Shown: piece by piece, positions 42,935 to 54,992 of the stretch | Layout: every line of letters begins with the position of its first letter | Position numbering within the stretch: position 1 is the stretch's first letter | Assembly (NCBI GenBank): GCA_905116865.2 | Contig: CAJHNH020007701.1 | Coordinates: forward strand, 252,779-316,778 | DNA from: Candidula unifasciata | Taxonomy: Eukaryota; Mollusca; Gastropoda; Stylommatophora; Geomitridae | Reading direction: 5' to 3' | DNA: 64,000 bases | Program-made: the position numbers and the translations under genes | The notes under the pieces: model-generated | Databases searched by the model: none | What the model was told of the DNA's origin: nothing | The model's input: only the letters and a program-made list of their open reading frames with translations

Positions 42935-43491
42935 GGCTCTCCTCCGAACGGCATCATAATATTATGGCGGCCATAAAATATCCAAAAATATCAGAATGGG
43001 GCTCAGTTCTATTAAAAATATGCCGGCTCCATATAATGAAACAAATGCTCTAACAGGGTCTCAGTTTCTGTGAGTGTGCCTCACCGCCGACTGTATCCCC
43101 CGCGCTGCTACGCACGGCGCGGATGGGCGCTAAACTAGATGGCTGGGACTCATGAGCAGCAGCTACCGCATCTCCTGCAACTTCCTCCAACTAATTAGCT
43201 TGTGAGTCCCAGGCACCTAGTTTAGCCCCCATCTCGAAATAGTCAACGGTCGCTTTTATCGTCTGCTAGTATCGTCTGCAGAAGCGCTCAAAATTGTCAA
43301 CGGTCGGTATTTATCGTCTGCTAGTACCGTGTGCAATGTTGATATTGTCAAGTAATCCTAGTTTTGCAGCGATTTGTTCCTTGACAGAAAGTCCGTATTT
43401 TAGATATGCCTGAGCCCCGTTCGGATATTTTTGGATATTTTATCACCGCCATAATATTATGCTGCCATTCGGAGGAGAGCCAACAATCTTT
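42935..43491. mobile_element. foldback MITE, GGCTCTCCTCCGAA ends
   Basis: Left end GGCTCTCCTCCGAACGGC pairs with right end GCCATTCGGAGGAGAGCC. Inside, GGGGCTCAG/CTGAGCCCC and ATATCCAAAAATATC/GGATATTTTTGGATATT are inverted. The 8-bp flanks match at only 5 of 8 positions, so a TSD is uncertain. Confidence 0.7.
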
Positions 43492-43689
43492 TGCCTTATA
43501 CCTCATATATGATAATCTCTCTTTTAGTTCCTTCAGGTTTTTCTGATTTAATTTCCAGGATTTGCTTCTTTTTTTTCTGTGTGTCTGTGTTTTATTCATA
43601 GTGGTATTTGTATTTCTTTAGACTTGTAGATTCCAGAGATGTGTGTGTGTGTGGGGGGGGGGGGGGTTAGGAGAGAATAGACCCATAGT

Positions 43690-43905
43690 GCCCCTGGCAA
43701 GCATGCCGTAAAATTAAATTAGGGGTGTTTTCTTCAAAGTCAGAGTGCATCTGCCTGAGCAAGGAACCAACTATCTGCACACAAATAAGCCAGATCTGTA
43801 AACTGGATGTGCATGTGCATGCAAAACTCAAGTTCTGCTACAAAAGTCCAAAAGTGGATGAAAAACCAGAATTTCCCTCCAGAGTTTACAGCTGGTGTAA
43901 CTTTG
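43690..43905 (+). mobile_element. SINE-A copy, plus, divergent
   Basis: CAGAGTGCATCTGCCTGAGC, GAACCAACTATCTGCAC, CCAGATCTGTAAACTGGATG and AGAGTTTACAGCTGGTG. Preceded by a G run (about 43652-43666). Confidence 0.7.
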
Positions 43906-43991
43906 AGGTATTCCGATGTAAACAAACAAGATGGCAGGACACCTTTTTCTTCCTTTTGGATGGAGGGTGTTTTTCCCTCCCAGATGTGTGT

Positions 43992-45193
43992 TTAACCCTT
44001 TTAGCACGGGAAGTTTTTCAGAGGTCTAGCCAAAAACACAGAGCATTTTTTCAGTGAATTTGGTTATTACTTTATTTAATTTTTTTGACAGATTTCTGTT
44101 ATTCTGACCCCCATGAAATAATATATCTATTTGAAGGATATAGATTGAAGTTCATGATTTTCACAATATCGTTAAAATTAATTGATGTATATGCAAATTA
44201 ATTCATTTGCATATCTAAAAATAGAAAATATGAATTTGAATTTTCAACTTCAACTATTGAAACATAAAACTACCCCCGTGTGGGTTCCGGGGCCCTATTG
44301 TGGGGAAAACAAGAATAGACCCACTGCCTCCCCAAAAGCATGTCGTAAGAGTCGACTAACTGGGGAGCTTCCTTTGAAGTCGGAGTGCATCTGCCTGAGA
44401 GGCAAGGAACCAGCAGTCTGCATTCAATTGAATCAGATCTGTAAAACTGATGCACATGCAACACTCAGGTTCTGGAGCATGACTGCATTTCAGTAGTGGA
44501 CGAACAACCAGAACTTTACGCCAGAGTGTACAGCTGGTGAACACAAAGAAGAAAGAAGAAGAAGAAACATAAAACTAAAAACAAAAATTGTTTTTTTGAA
44601 ATCTTTTTATTGATCTTTGGCTTTTTTGCAAATGTTGTAAGCAATTCAATAGTCAAAAACAGGTATATATATATATGAAACAGCAATAATATCTTTAGGT
44701 GACATGTGTTTTTCACCATCAGTCAGCACAAGAAATGGATGTGCCGGAGTGTCAACACCTTCGGGTGGATATACCCTGAGCCATGGTTGGGCTGTGGTCT
44801 GAACACAACAGCGTCCCCATCTGATTCCCACTATTACCACTAACACTAAATCCTGCATCAGTATCAACAGAATTAGTGTCATCACTTGATTCAAATGTTT
44901 TATCAACATCAAGTTTAGGGGCAGAAACATACGAGTCAGATATACTTTTAGCGGTTCAGGTCACTATCTAAAAAATTCAACAACAATTTTCACTTCGATA
45001 CCAAACACTCGAAAGTCGCCATGTGTAAAGCTAATACAGCAGTTAATATAAATGAATCACTTTCAGTGTTTCAAAATTGGAGATTTCTTAGCGGTTCGAG
45101 GCGAAACACGATCGGGGCGATGATCGGCCGTTCCGTGTTTTTGGCCAGGAATGCGCCGGCCGATAATCGGCCCGTCCGTGCTAAGAGGGTTAA
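43992..45193 (-). mobile_element. piggyBac-like TTAA element, second copy
   Basis: TTAACCCTTTTAGCACGG at the left and CCGTGCTAAGAGGGTTAA at the right, both with TTAA. The interior matches 17041-19499 minus its LINE. A SINE-A sits inside at 44273-44563. No transposase catalytic core. Confidence 0.8.
44273..44563 (+). mobile_element. SINE-A, full length, 14-bp TSD
   Basis: Perfect duplication GAAACATAAAACTA at 44259-44272 and 44564-44577. The sister element near 17270-17285 keeps the empty site. Gives exact ends: CCCCCGTGTGGGTTCC to (GAA)n, 291 bp. Confidence 0.9.
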
Positions 45194-45379
45194 TGTAAGA
45201 TTTGAGCATAACAGGGTTTTGGACCATGCTACAGAGTTAATGCATTAGAGTCCAGTTCCCCAGTTGGTATTTCATTTGCATCCTGTGGTGAAATTTCATT
45301 CATGGAAACCAGACGACGGGAGAAAAGGACAAAGACTGGCAAGCAGAATGATGCAGGTCGGAAATGTTTAAAATGTGAC

Positions 45380-48100
45380 AAACTGAGCCTAAAACATTTT
45401 TATGTATTACACTGGAATTGTTCCATGTTTAACCTAAGATGACCCATTTTTAAAAGTTCCCTCACAGCAGTGATATCATAGTCTTGCAAGAAACACAGAC
45501 AAAGAAAACAAATGGACTTAACAATTATGGTCGGATGAAGATGTTGAAAGGGCATGGTTGGAAAAGAGGCAGGCTGTCAAGGTGTAGCAGAAGGTCAGTT
45601 AGAGTAACACTCACAGTCTGAGCTTCTGATTGACCTGAAATGAAAAAAATCAGTAAGGCAAAGATGGTTTTCAAGCTATGTGCAAGGCAGGTCAAGAATG
45701 AGAAATCGGATGCTTACTGTAAGAAAGTGTGCTTTGAAGGGTGACCTGTTAAATTTTTGGTGACTTCATGGTACAACATGACATTAGGATATCCCAGACT
45801 TTCAAAGCACAGACCTGACATGGCAGAAATCTGATGCAGATAAAGAACAGGCCCTCCTCCAATACTGTTTAGAACAGACCGACCAGAAATATGAAGTAGC
45901 CGGGCTGAGAGTTAAGTCATCACTTTCAGAGTTGTGTGAGAAGGCAGAGCAAATTGATGATTTTAGTATTACAACTTAGACCATACGGACAACATTCAAG
46001 AAATTGTCAAATACTTTCCCATCCAGTATGCTGATATGCTGCAGATGTCAGAGTATGATACAACAAACCTGGCAGGATAGTTCAATGTCAACATCAAAAG
46101 TGTCAGATCAAAAAAGGAGTGGCTACACAGCTGCCTACTATTGCTATCAAAACCAAATAAAGACCATTCCAATATTATCTTCTCCATCTTCTTTTACCCC
46201 ACTAGAACATCACAAAAGCGATAAACACCCAATAACACAAGTGCCACCATGTAGATGAGGATTACCCGTGGAGAGGTCCCAGAAATCGCTTTCAGCCTTT
46301 AAGCCATATTTATGGCCGGGCTATATTGCAGCCCCTGGCAAGAGCCAGAGTAGGGCTTCAAAAAATGAAAAATTGCAAAATAAAAACGGATGACAAGATG
46401 TATCCAAGATCATTGGCGACAGAATCATTACCATGCAGAAAACTGAGGGCAAGCTTCTGGAGAAAATTGTAGCATGTAGACTCGCTGATGACCTGGAAAA
46501 GCATGGCTGGTTACCATCCATACTTGGAGGATACATGGCTGAATGCAGCAGTTTTTGCCTGTGAAGTCTTCAGAGGTTTTCAGTTGAGAGAAGAGACATG
46601 TGCGGCTGCACTAGACTTAGAGAATGAGTACAGCAGAGCACCATTTGAATACTTGATGTACAAACTTTTCCAATGGGAATTATCTCCCTTTATCATCTGC
46701 TGGATAACCGCAGCACTTTTACAGAGATGGGTGATACTCAGGTTTGGTCCTCAGAACTGATAGTTATCTGTCCAAGATTGTCTCAGTGTTCTCCGCTGTC
46801 TCCATTTCTTCTAACTTTGTATACTTTGCTGATACCAGAGCAGAAGTTAAACAGGAGTGGCAGGACTTTGTCTGCTGATGACATCTTGGTATATCGACAT
46901 GGAGAAGATCGTCAAGAGATTGCCAGTTGAGTGCAGAGTGAACTTGATCACATTTCCTCCTGGAATGTAGATTCTAGTGCACATATCAGCCCTTCAAAGG
47001 CCTCAGTAAGGCAGTTCTCCTTGAACACATGTATGGTGAAGGCAGATTTACCAGCAGTGGAAAGCAGAGACAATGCTTTGATAAGAACAAACCTGATGAC
47101 ATGTCTCGGTGTGAGGTTTGATCGCAGCCTGTACTTCAGAGAACATGTTGACCATGTTATAACAAAAGCATGCCTAGGCCTGTCAACAATGAGATTCCTG
47201 ATCGCCGCCAGTATTGAGCAGAGACTGCCATTGCTTCTATTCCAGGGACTTGTTCTTTCTCCCATTGAATATGCTCAAGCCATTCTTACTGTCAGCCAAA
47301 CTCAGACTGGAAGACTTGAGAAGTTGCAAGATGAAGCCATACACATTATTCTAGGGTGCCCAAGAGATACCTCTTGTGTAGCAGTGAGATACCTTCTTGA
47401 CTTCCCTACCATGAACTGCAGGATCAAGACCTGGAGTTCTCGCGTATACCTTAAAATAAGCTCTGATCTGAAGTACGCTTTGCACCACAATATCTTCAGG
47501 AAAAAGGGCAACTGACTAAAAAGGGGCAAATCATGGCTAGGTAGGGTAGAGGATGAAATCAAGCAGGTCTGCAGTCTTACAGACATCCATTCTGGTTAGG
47601 AATGAATACCAGTACCTAAAGCGCTCAATCACACCTTCTACTGTGTCATCATGCTTGATAAGAGTTGTCGGAAGCAGAATCTCATTGTGTTGTCAACGCT
47701 GAGGTTTGTGTGCTTATCAGTGACAAGTCAGATGAGACAGATATGCTGATCTTTCCAGATGGGTCAGTTATACGAGGGTATAAGACTGCATGGGCATTTA
47801 CAGCTCGCTCTGCATGCAGAGCAGTCCAAGAAGCCAGCGGTGCCTTCTCCATGACTACCAGCAGTAAGATGTTGAAGGTGATGGCAGTGACACAAGCTTT
47901 TATGTGGCTAAAATTGTAGCACTGTTCCCACATGTGTGTGCTGAATGATTCTTTGAGCATGATCCGGTAGGTCGAGGCAGACTCCATATGCAAACAGTGG
48001 ATTTAGTCATTGCAAAACTCTCCTGTGTGCGCAGTTACTTTCACATTTGTCCCAGGGCATTTATGTGTTAGTGGTAATGAAAGATCTGTTAGATTGGTTG
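45380..48100 (+). pseudogene. decayed near-full-length LINE with RNase H, plus
   Basis: Endonuclease-like HWNCSMFNLR and VISxSCKKHRQRKQMDL near 45410-45520. RT pieces LNAAVFACEVFRGFQLREET, AALDLENEYSRAPFEYLMYK, and SADDILVYRHGEDRQEIAS with a degenerate active site, then LGVRFDRSLYFREHVDHVIT. An RNase H-like IFPDGSVIRGYKTAWAF follows near 47750. Frames are broken repeatedly, and repeat D interrupts at 46195-46385. Confidence 0.75.
46195..46385 (+). mobile_element. repeat family D copy inside LINE fossil
   Basis: ACATCACAAAAGCGATAAAC, GTGCCACCATGTAGATGAGG and GCCAGAGTAGGGCTTCAAA. Confidence 0.7.
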
Positions 48101-48493
48101 GTTCTGCATTAGATTTGGATGGCTGGCCTGTGGATCATGCTGACATTGTCAATGCCCTTAGATAGGACGTACCGAGGATTTTGGAAACAATGTGTCCACA
48201 TCACTGCTAAGAATACGAAGTTAAGATCGGTATAGCCAAGCATGAGAGGCACATTGAATGCACAAGACGTCTTTTCAACAAGCATAGGAATAGCACACAA
48301 AGCTGGTGAATTTGCTGAAGGGGGATTCTGAGAACCTAGGGATGTATCCAGAGTGCTGTGAAGATATTCCAACTCATAACTCAGCTCAAACTGCAACAAC
48401 ATGACAATATGAACACTTAATTCCATTGCCAAGCGTGACACATAGATACATCGAGTCTAGCCCGGCACACCCACACACGCTGACAGAGCTTCA

Positions 48494-48494
<1 letters not shown>

Positions 48495-48524
<30 letters not shown>

Positions 48525-48526
48525 AT
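48495..48526. repeat. (GTT)n, tail of the LINE
   Basis: Ten or so GTT units; on the minus strand, an (AAC)n 3' tail. Confidence 0.9.
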
Positions 48527-48657
48527 CGATCCAGCGACGCATGAGCTTTCGCCCTTTGGCCCAATGCCATGTAGTGGAATTTGCATGTTTTCACAAGCTG
48601 TTCTTTTCCTCCGTACAAGGTGTTCCACTTGTCTGGTCTCGGAGGGAGTAGCGTTCT

Positions 48658-50502
48658 TCATGTCTCACTGAGTTTTGGGCACTCAAAGAGATGGTGTTCA
48701 ACAGTTTCGTAGGGGTAGTTACATAGCTGGCACTCTGGGGAGTGTTGTGGCTGTATTCTGTTTAGGTGTCCATTGAGTGGAGTATGTTGCGTTCTAAGTC
48801 TGAAGATGGTGGCCTGGTCCCTTCTTGTTAGATGGTTAATGCTGTCATTAGGATCAGGGCCAGACATATGTCTATAAACCTCTCTTCCAGTGTCTCCCAT
48901 GGCCCATCTGTTCAACCAAGTCTCTTTGTTTATAGCTCTTATCAGTGTTTTTGCTGTCTGGAGGGTTGTCGCTGTAGGTGGTTGTTCTTGTGTTGCTCCT
49001 TTCTTTGCCAATCTGTCAGCTCTGTCATTACCTGGTGTGCCGGAGTGACCTGGAATCCACTGCGTCACTATTCTGATGTTGTATGAGGTAATAAGCTGAT
49101 CAGCATCCAGGATTATCTTGGCTATGTCAGTTCTGCAGCGTTCACTGCCCTCCAGAGCTTGAAGAGCAGACATTGAATCTGTGAAAATGACAATATTTTG
49201 GACCTTTGAAGGGTAAACATCCATTACAGTCTTTAGGTGGTATACTGCTGTTTCCAGTGCAATTATTTCAGCTTTATAATTTGAACAGAATTCCCCGCAT
49301 GCATCAAAAATCTCTTCAACAGATCCATCGGGATAACCTATGTAGATTCCGTAACCTGCTTTAATGGTAGCTTTAAATGCTGATCCATCAGTATAGACAT
49401 GTATCCATTCTTGGGGGTTAGAATCAACAGTCTTTAGTGATGAGTTCATAAGAGCGATTGGGTCGGACTGTTTGGTTTCCTCGCCTACCAATTTAATTCG
49501 GACTTCTGGAGCTTTAAAGAGAGCATGTGGTGGTAGGTTTCTTGCAACATTCTGAATTCCTTGACGTCTTTCTGGGAGGTGGTATCTGTCCTGAATTTCA
49601 TTAACACAGTGTAAAACCGATTTGTGCTTTATTCTTTGTTTGTATTCCCAGTTTTCTACAAGATGTCTATTAGGATGGTTACGATTTTTCCTAACGCATC
49701 TTTCATAAATTTCTAAAGTGGCTTTTTCTCTCCGCAACCCGAGGGGTTCCACATTTGTATGGATTTCACATGCAGCAGTTGGTGTAGACTGCATAGCTCC
49801 GCAGATTAATCGGAGGGCATTATTTTGTACTCTGTCAAGAGTCTCTAGGTTAGTTTTGGAGCAAGTTATAAGCAGTGAGTTGTTGTACTCTGTCACAGAG
49901 CTAACATATCCTAGATATAAGCCCCTCAGAGTTTCCTTGTCTGATCCCCATGATGTACCTGCAAGTCTCTTTAATAACTGTAACCGCCTCAATGCCTTAT
50001 TCCTGACGTTTTCAATATGGTTCTTGAGGCTGAGCTGCCGGTCAAGTGTGACTCCAAGGTATGTTGGATGCTCTTCTTTCATCACTTGGTGTTTGTCTAA
50101 CCTCAGTTTAATATTCTTCCTTGCTACTTGGTGGCTTTTGGTAAAGATTGTGTAGACCATCTTTGCATAGTTAACCTTGAGTTTCCATCTTTGGCAGTAC
50201 TCATGCAGTCTTCTAAGGTCTCCATTCAGTCTTTGGGCTCCACTTTCCACATTTTCATGACTCTGCCATATTGCTAGGTCATCAGCGTACAAGGCTTTTT
50301 CGGCCTTGATTTGTTCTGGCAGGTCATTGATAAAGATTAGGAACAGTGTACAGCTCAATGATGAGCCTTGTGGCAAGCCCTCCTCCAAGACTTCTTTAGA
50401 AGAGATTGCGTTGTGCATCTTAGTCTGGATTGTTCTATCTATCAGGAAGTATTTCACCCAGTTATACAATCTGCCATGTATTCCTATGCTTATCATCTTC
50501 AT
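48658..50502 (-). pseudogene. LINE RT C-half plus RNase H
   Basis: 614-codon frame. EEGLPQGSSLSCTLFLIFIN and ALYADDLAIWQ supply the RT active site. PTYLGVTLDRQLSLKNHIEN is the thumb. RNase H has YTDGSAFKA (D), NYKAEIIALETAV (E), IFTDSMSALQAL (D) and GNDRADRLAKKGA (D), all four catalytic residues. It ends CQLCNYPYETVEHHLFECP, a Cys/His cluster. Domain residues look intact, but the upstream frame breaks disconnect it. Confidence 0.88.
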
Positions 50503-51155
50503 CAGGAGACCTTTTCTCCATACTCTGTCATCGGCCTGCTGGAGGTCGACAAAGACTCCACTGTGTGTTTCTTATTCTGGAAGCCATCATGTATTCTTTG
50601 TGTCAGTCTGAACAGCTGGTCTTCTGTACAGCTGTTGGTTCTGAAGCCTGCCTGTTCATGGCATAGAACACCAGAACTCTCAAGGAACCAATATAAGCGC
50701 CTGTTTATCATTCTTTCTGCAACTTTGCCCAAGCATGATGTTAAGGATATTGGGCGGTAGCTTTTGGGATCATCTGGAGGCTTTTTGGTTTTAAGAATGG
50801 GGACAATATATGCATTCCTCCATGCCTTTGGAAGTTTGCTTGACCTCCAAGTTTTATTAATAAGCCTGAGAACTACTTCTCTCCCAGACCGGCCAAGATG
50901 TAGCAGCATTTCATTGTGGATCTTATCTGGGCCTGGGGATTTTCTAGGTTTTAATTTCTTCAGGGCTTGCTCTAATTCATCCATGCTAAATTCATTTTCA
51001 AAAAGGGAGTCGCTGGCTGTTGGAGCTCTCTCTTGTTTCTTCAACTGAGAGAGCTGTGTTCTATTGTGACAGCTTACCTGCTCTGTTAACTGAGGCAAAA
51101 TAATGATTGAAATGTTCTGCTTTCTTTTTGTCTTCAGTGATTGTCTTACTCCCAT
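50502..51155 (-). pseudogene. LINE RT N-half, shifted frame
   Basis: FSMDELEQALKKLKPRKSPG, PDKIHNEMLLHLG, YRPISLTSCLGKVAERMINR, GFRTNSCTEDQLFRL. It lies in a frame different from its neighbours, which share one frame, so a pair of indels brackets it. Confidence 0.85.
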
Positions 51156-52467
51156 CTGTCACTGGTTTTGGGTTCACCCTTCTACTTTCTCCGGAGAGGT
51201 TTTTAACTAAAGTCCATGCTTTATTTCCATTCTGTCTAAGGTCTAAGTTGGAGCAAGTTTCTGTCCATTTATCTCTTTTAGCCTTATTAACTACAAGCTT
51301 TACTCTGGCACATGCTTTATTGTATTGGATCTTTGCTTCTGTTGAACGTGCAGTTTCGAGCAATATTCTTGCTTTATTCCTTTCAGATATAGTATTTTGA
51401 ATTTCTTTATTCCAGAAAGGTTTATATGCCTTCCGGCTGCCCCTTGGGATGGATTTCGACGCTGCATTCAGGATTGCTTGTGTTATGTCTTCACAAAAAG
51501 TTTCCACCCAGCTGTTGTCAATTCTTCCCAGGAGGCAGTCTGATGTTTCCTGAAATAGTTTCCAGTTTGCTTTTCGGAAATTCCAACGGGTTCTCTGCTT
51601 GAAGCGTAATTTAGCAGTGGTGCTTACAGTTGTGAGTATAGGTTTGTGGTCACTTCCTATGTCGTCCAGGACTTGGGGATAGCTTGCGTCTGCTAAGTCA
51701 GATGAGCAGATGGTCAGGTCTGGTCGGCTGAGAGATAGGTGGGCCCTGTGTAACAGTGTAGGTGTAGACTCTGTGTCCTGCAGCACTAATAGGTTAGTTG
51801 TTTCACAAGTATCTTCGATGTATTTCCCTGTGCTATTGTAGTCAGGGTAACCCCAACGTGGCGAGTGTCCGTTGAATTCACCAACAAGAAGGGTTTTATG
51901 GTACTGTGTCTTGTATAGTTCTGGTATGTTGCATGTTGTCTGAGGTGGGCTGTACACGTTGTATATCGTATATTTGCTTCCATTGTGCCAGATAGTTATT
52001 TTTTGCACATCTGTAGGGTGAGATGTCGACAGCATTGTTACATCTCCTTGTATGTCATTTCTGATATAGGTCACTATGCCCCGGCAGTCATTGCACTTAC
52101 AGGCATAACTAGTATATCCAGTGAGATGCAGATCAGAGTCTTTATGCAGGGTTTCTTGTAGGGCAGCCACGTGTACCCTGTGGTTGTTTAGCAGTTTGGC
52201 AAGTTCAAGTTTCTTATTTCTTATTCCACAGATGTTCAGCTGCAGAATATTGAGCATCTGTGTATTTTTTGCTGTGCTGTCTGAGTTCTCTTTGCTCTCC
52301 CTCCCACTCTTCCTCCTCCTGGGGTGTCTGATTTTTCTATTTATTTCAAATTTTCCAGTAGCCAATTTTTCGCACATGACAGCCTGGTTTCCCACTGTCT
52401 GGCACGGGCCTTGATAGACGAGGCGACGACCGATCTCGTATGTATTCTTAAATTTTGACATATTCAT
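51061..52467 (-). pseudogene. LINE endonuclease domain
   Basis: 468-codon frame. Near its middle it has NILQLNICGIRNKKLELAKL, HVAALQETLHK (catalytic E), GIVTYIRNDI, YNVYSPP, LLVGEFNGHSPRWGY and IGSDHKPIL. The usual GDFN is GEFN here, a change in a conserved catalytic motif. Confidence 0.85.
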
Positions 52468-52999
52468 GGCATTGTGGTGCTGGGGTGTCTGTGGATTACC
52501 TACCTCCCCGGGCAGCAGCCAGAAATGCCCTGTACCAGTTCTAAAGGAAATATGGGTTGTGTTTCTGCCTTCCCCTTTAACACATAGCTAAGGTGGGGCT
52601 CACAGTGTGCTCATTCCCCGCCACCAGATTGCCTGCAGGTTTCGCTGAGCTCTTCATGGCTCTACGCATGGCCTAAGCATGAGTAGTTGGGGCAACTGGA
52701 TCGTCACGTCCTGAGTCCCTGTGCCTTCACGATAGTTTCCGGTATTCAGCACACCTCTGGCTCCTTTCCTCCCACAGGGGGCAGTACGATGTGGTGCACC
52801 GGGTTTATTATCGAGGTTTGCTCCTCTAGATCCATTGTGTTTTGCCTGGGGATAAACACCCCCAGTTACCAGGACTACCTCGGGGAGGCTGTGACTCTTC
52901 GCCACGCAAAATGGTCTTGAGGTAAGAGAGGTTTTGCTAGGTCAAGAGGCTGACACCACAATGGACGCTCCTTTCGTGAACAGATATTCACTAGACCTA

Positions 53000-54990
53000 G
53001 GGTGAAGTAAGGGGGGGGAACCCACTACCCACAACACCAACACTTCTTACCCCCTGCCTCTCGAGGCTCAGTCCCACAGAGCTCCATGATAATGCACTAC
53101 AGTGGCGCATTTAAATACAAATAAACATCTGCTCTCATGGACTCTTGACAGTGTGTCCTTCCTCTCCAACTCCACGGAGCCAACTCCCTCTAATATCAAC
53201 CCATAGTTCACCACCTGCACATGAGTTTCCTCATGCCTAGCATGAAGACTCTGGTTCACATTTATTCATGAACTCCCCACTTTCCTCCCAATGCACGGCT
53301 ATACAGGTCCTTGACCCTGTGATCCTGGCAATTGGGTCTGCGATCTGATTTCCAAAAATCACCCCCCCCCCCCCCCCCCCCCCCCCACCCTCCCTTAAGC
53401 TGTAACCTGGACTCCAAGGGACATACATTTTGTATAAAATTGGACTATACTCCCCCAATGGACATGACCCTGTATACATCCATATATTTCTCACAACAGT
53501 GAAGATGAACTTGAAAAATAATTAAGTTGTAATGCCTGATTCTGTTGTAAGAATACTAATTTATATTTTAAGGACTTAATTTGGAATATAGTTGGCCAGC
53601 AAGTGAGTTTGGTTAATTGCAGGGACGTTTGTATATGAGAATAGCAACTGACAGGTTATTATTTGTATCCTTGTAGCAAAACTGCTTCTTTATACCTGCA
53701 CTTTGGTGCAAAAAAAAAAAAAAATAGACGGGGGAGGAATTATTAAATATATGAAAAGGATTCATAACTAATGAAATATAATTCAACATATCATCAGCTA
53801 ATAACAAGACATTATGCTGACTGTGGCATGGAGGAAAAACATGCTCATTGCATGTTAAAAGAAAGGAAATATAACTATTATGTTTCATTGTTGAATACCA
53901 CTTTACACTCTAGTTAACCCTTTTCTTGGACAGCTACAACTGTTTCATCATTTTTCTGTCCTTAATAATTCCATTTGATGTTGATTATACAGGAAAAAGA
54001 GACATTTTGGTTTGCATGTTGAAGTGTAAACATCCCCTTACCATTTTTGCTCACCACTTAGCGTGTGTAAATATTACTCATACCAGTGCTTGTAGCTGTT
54101 TTGTTGTTTAATCAAGTTAAAAAAAAAAAAAACTTATGAAAGCGGATTAATTTATAGGAAAGTACACAGTTTACATTTAGCAGATATTACTCAACAAACA
54201 GCAAATGTTTGAGTCTTCATTGTTTACTCCACTCTACAAATTAATAATCAGTTTATTGATCTCATTGTTAACCCACAAGCTGCAGTAACTTAATATAATA
54301 TAAGCAATTTATTAGTTTCATTATTTGTTGTAGTTAACTTAATATAAACAGTTTATTTGTCTCATTATTTGTTGTAGTCTTCAAATTAGTATTAAGCAGC
54401 AGTTTAGTAGTCTCATTATGTGCAATAAGTAGTTTTTAACTATCGTGTCCTGCAATCTACAAGCTAATATGAAATAAGCCGTTTGTTAGTCTCCGAGTAC
54501 AGCAGTCTTCTAGCTGATGAAATATGTAAATTAGTCTCGTTATTTATCATCATCATCATCCTTTGTGTGCCGTTAGACATCACATAGGGCTCACATTCGA
54601 TTGCTCCACTCTGCTCTGTTGCATGCAACTCTCTCATTTTCTGACAGGGAGTTCAACCCAGCGTTTTTAGCTTCTCAACAAAATGTTTTTCGTTACGATT
54701 GCCTTGGATGTCCTTTTTTTTCCACCATTTTTTTCTCATTTGGTTTGTTGTCTAATTTTTTGCTCATTTGATCTTAGAGTGTGCCCAGTATATCTCCATC
54801 TTCTCTGTCTTATGACAGTATTTTTTCAGACATGTCTCTGATCTCACTCTTTTAAAATTCATCCTATTTTATGTTCATTCTATTTATTACAGTCTACAAT
54901 CTAATATAAATAAATTAAGCAAGTCATTATTCCTATTGCTTACTGTAGTATAGATATATTAAATAAATAAGCAGTTTCTTTTTGTATTGC
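53000..54990. other. intergenic or 5' region of the next gene
   Basis: C25 run at 53362-53386. AT-rich after 53500. At 54545-54850 an ATC-rich start followed by non-repetitive sequence may be a minus-strand SINE with a (GAT)n tail; only one copy is seen. No coding exon recognised. Confidence 0.45.
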
Positions 54991-54992
54991 AG

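Larger units (their letters stand above)
48493..53000 (-). mobile_element. I-group LINE (EN-RT-RNase H), nearly intact
   Basis: Reads right to left: GC-rich leader (about 53000-52470), endonuclease, reverse transcriptase, RNase H and a Cys/His tail, ending in an (AAC)n tail seen as GTT repeats at 48495-48526. EN, RT and RNase H in this order with a short tandem tail is the plan of the I/Nimb-like LINE group. Two compensating frame breaks (near 51090 and 50540) divide the frame. The exact 5' end is not defined, and no separate gag-like ORF1 is seen. Confidence 0.85.
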
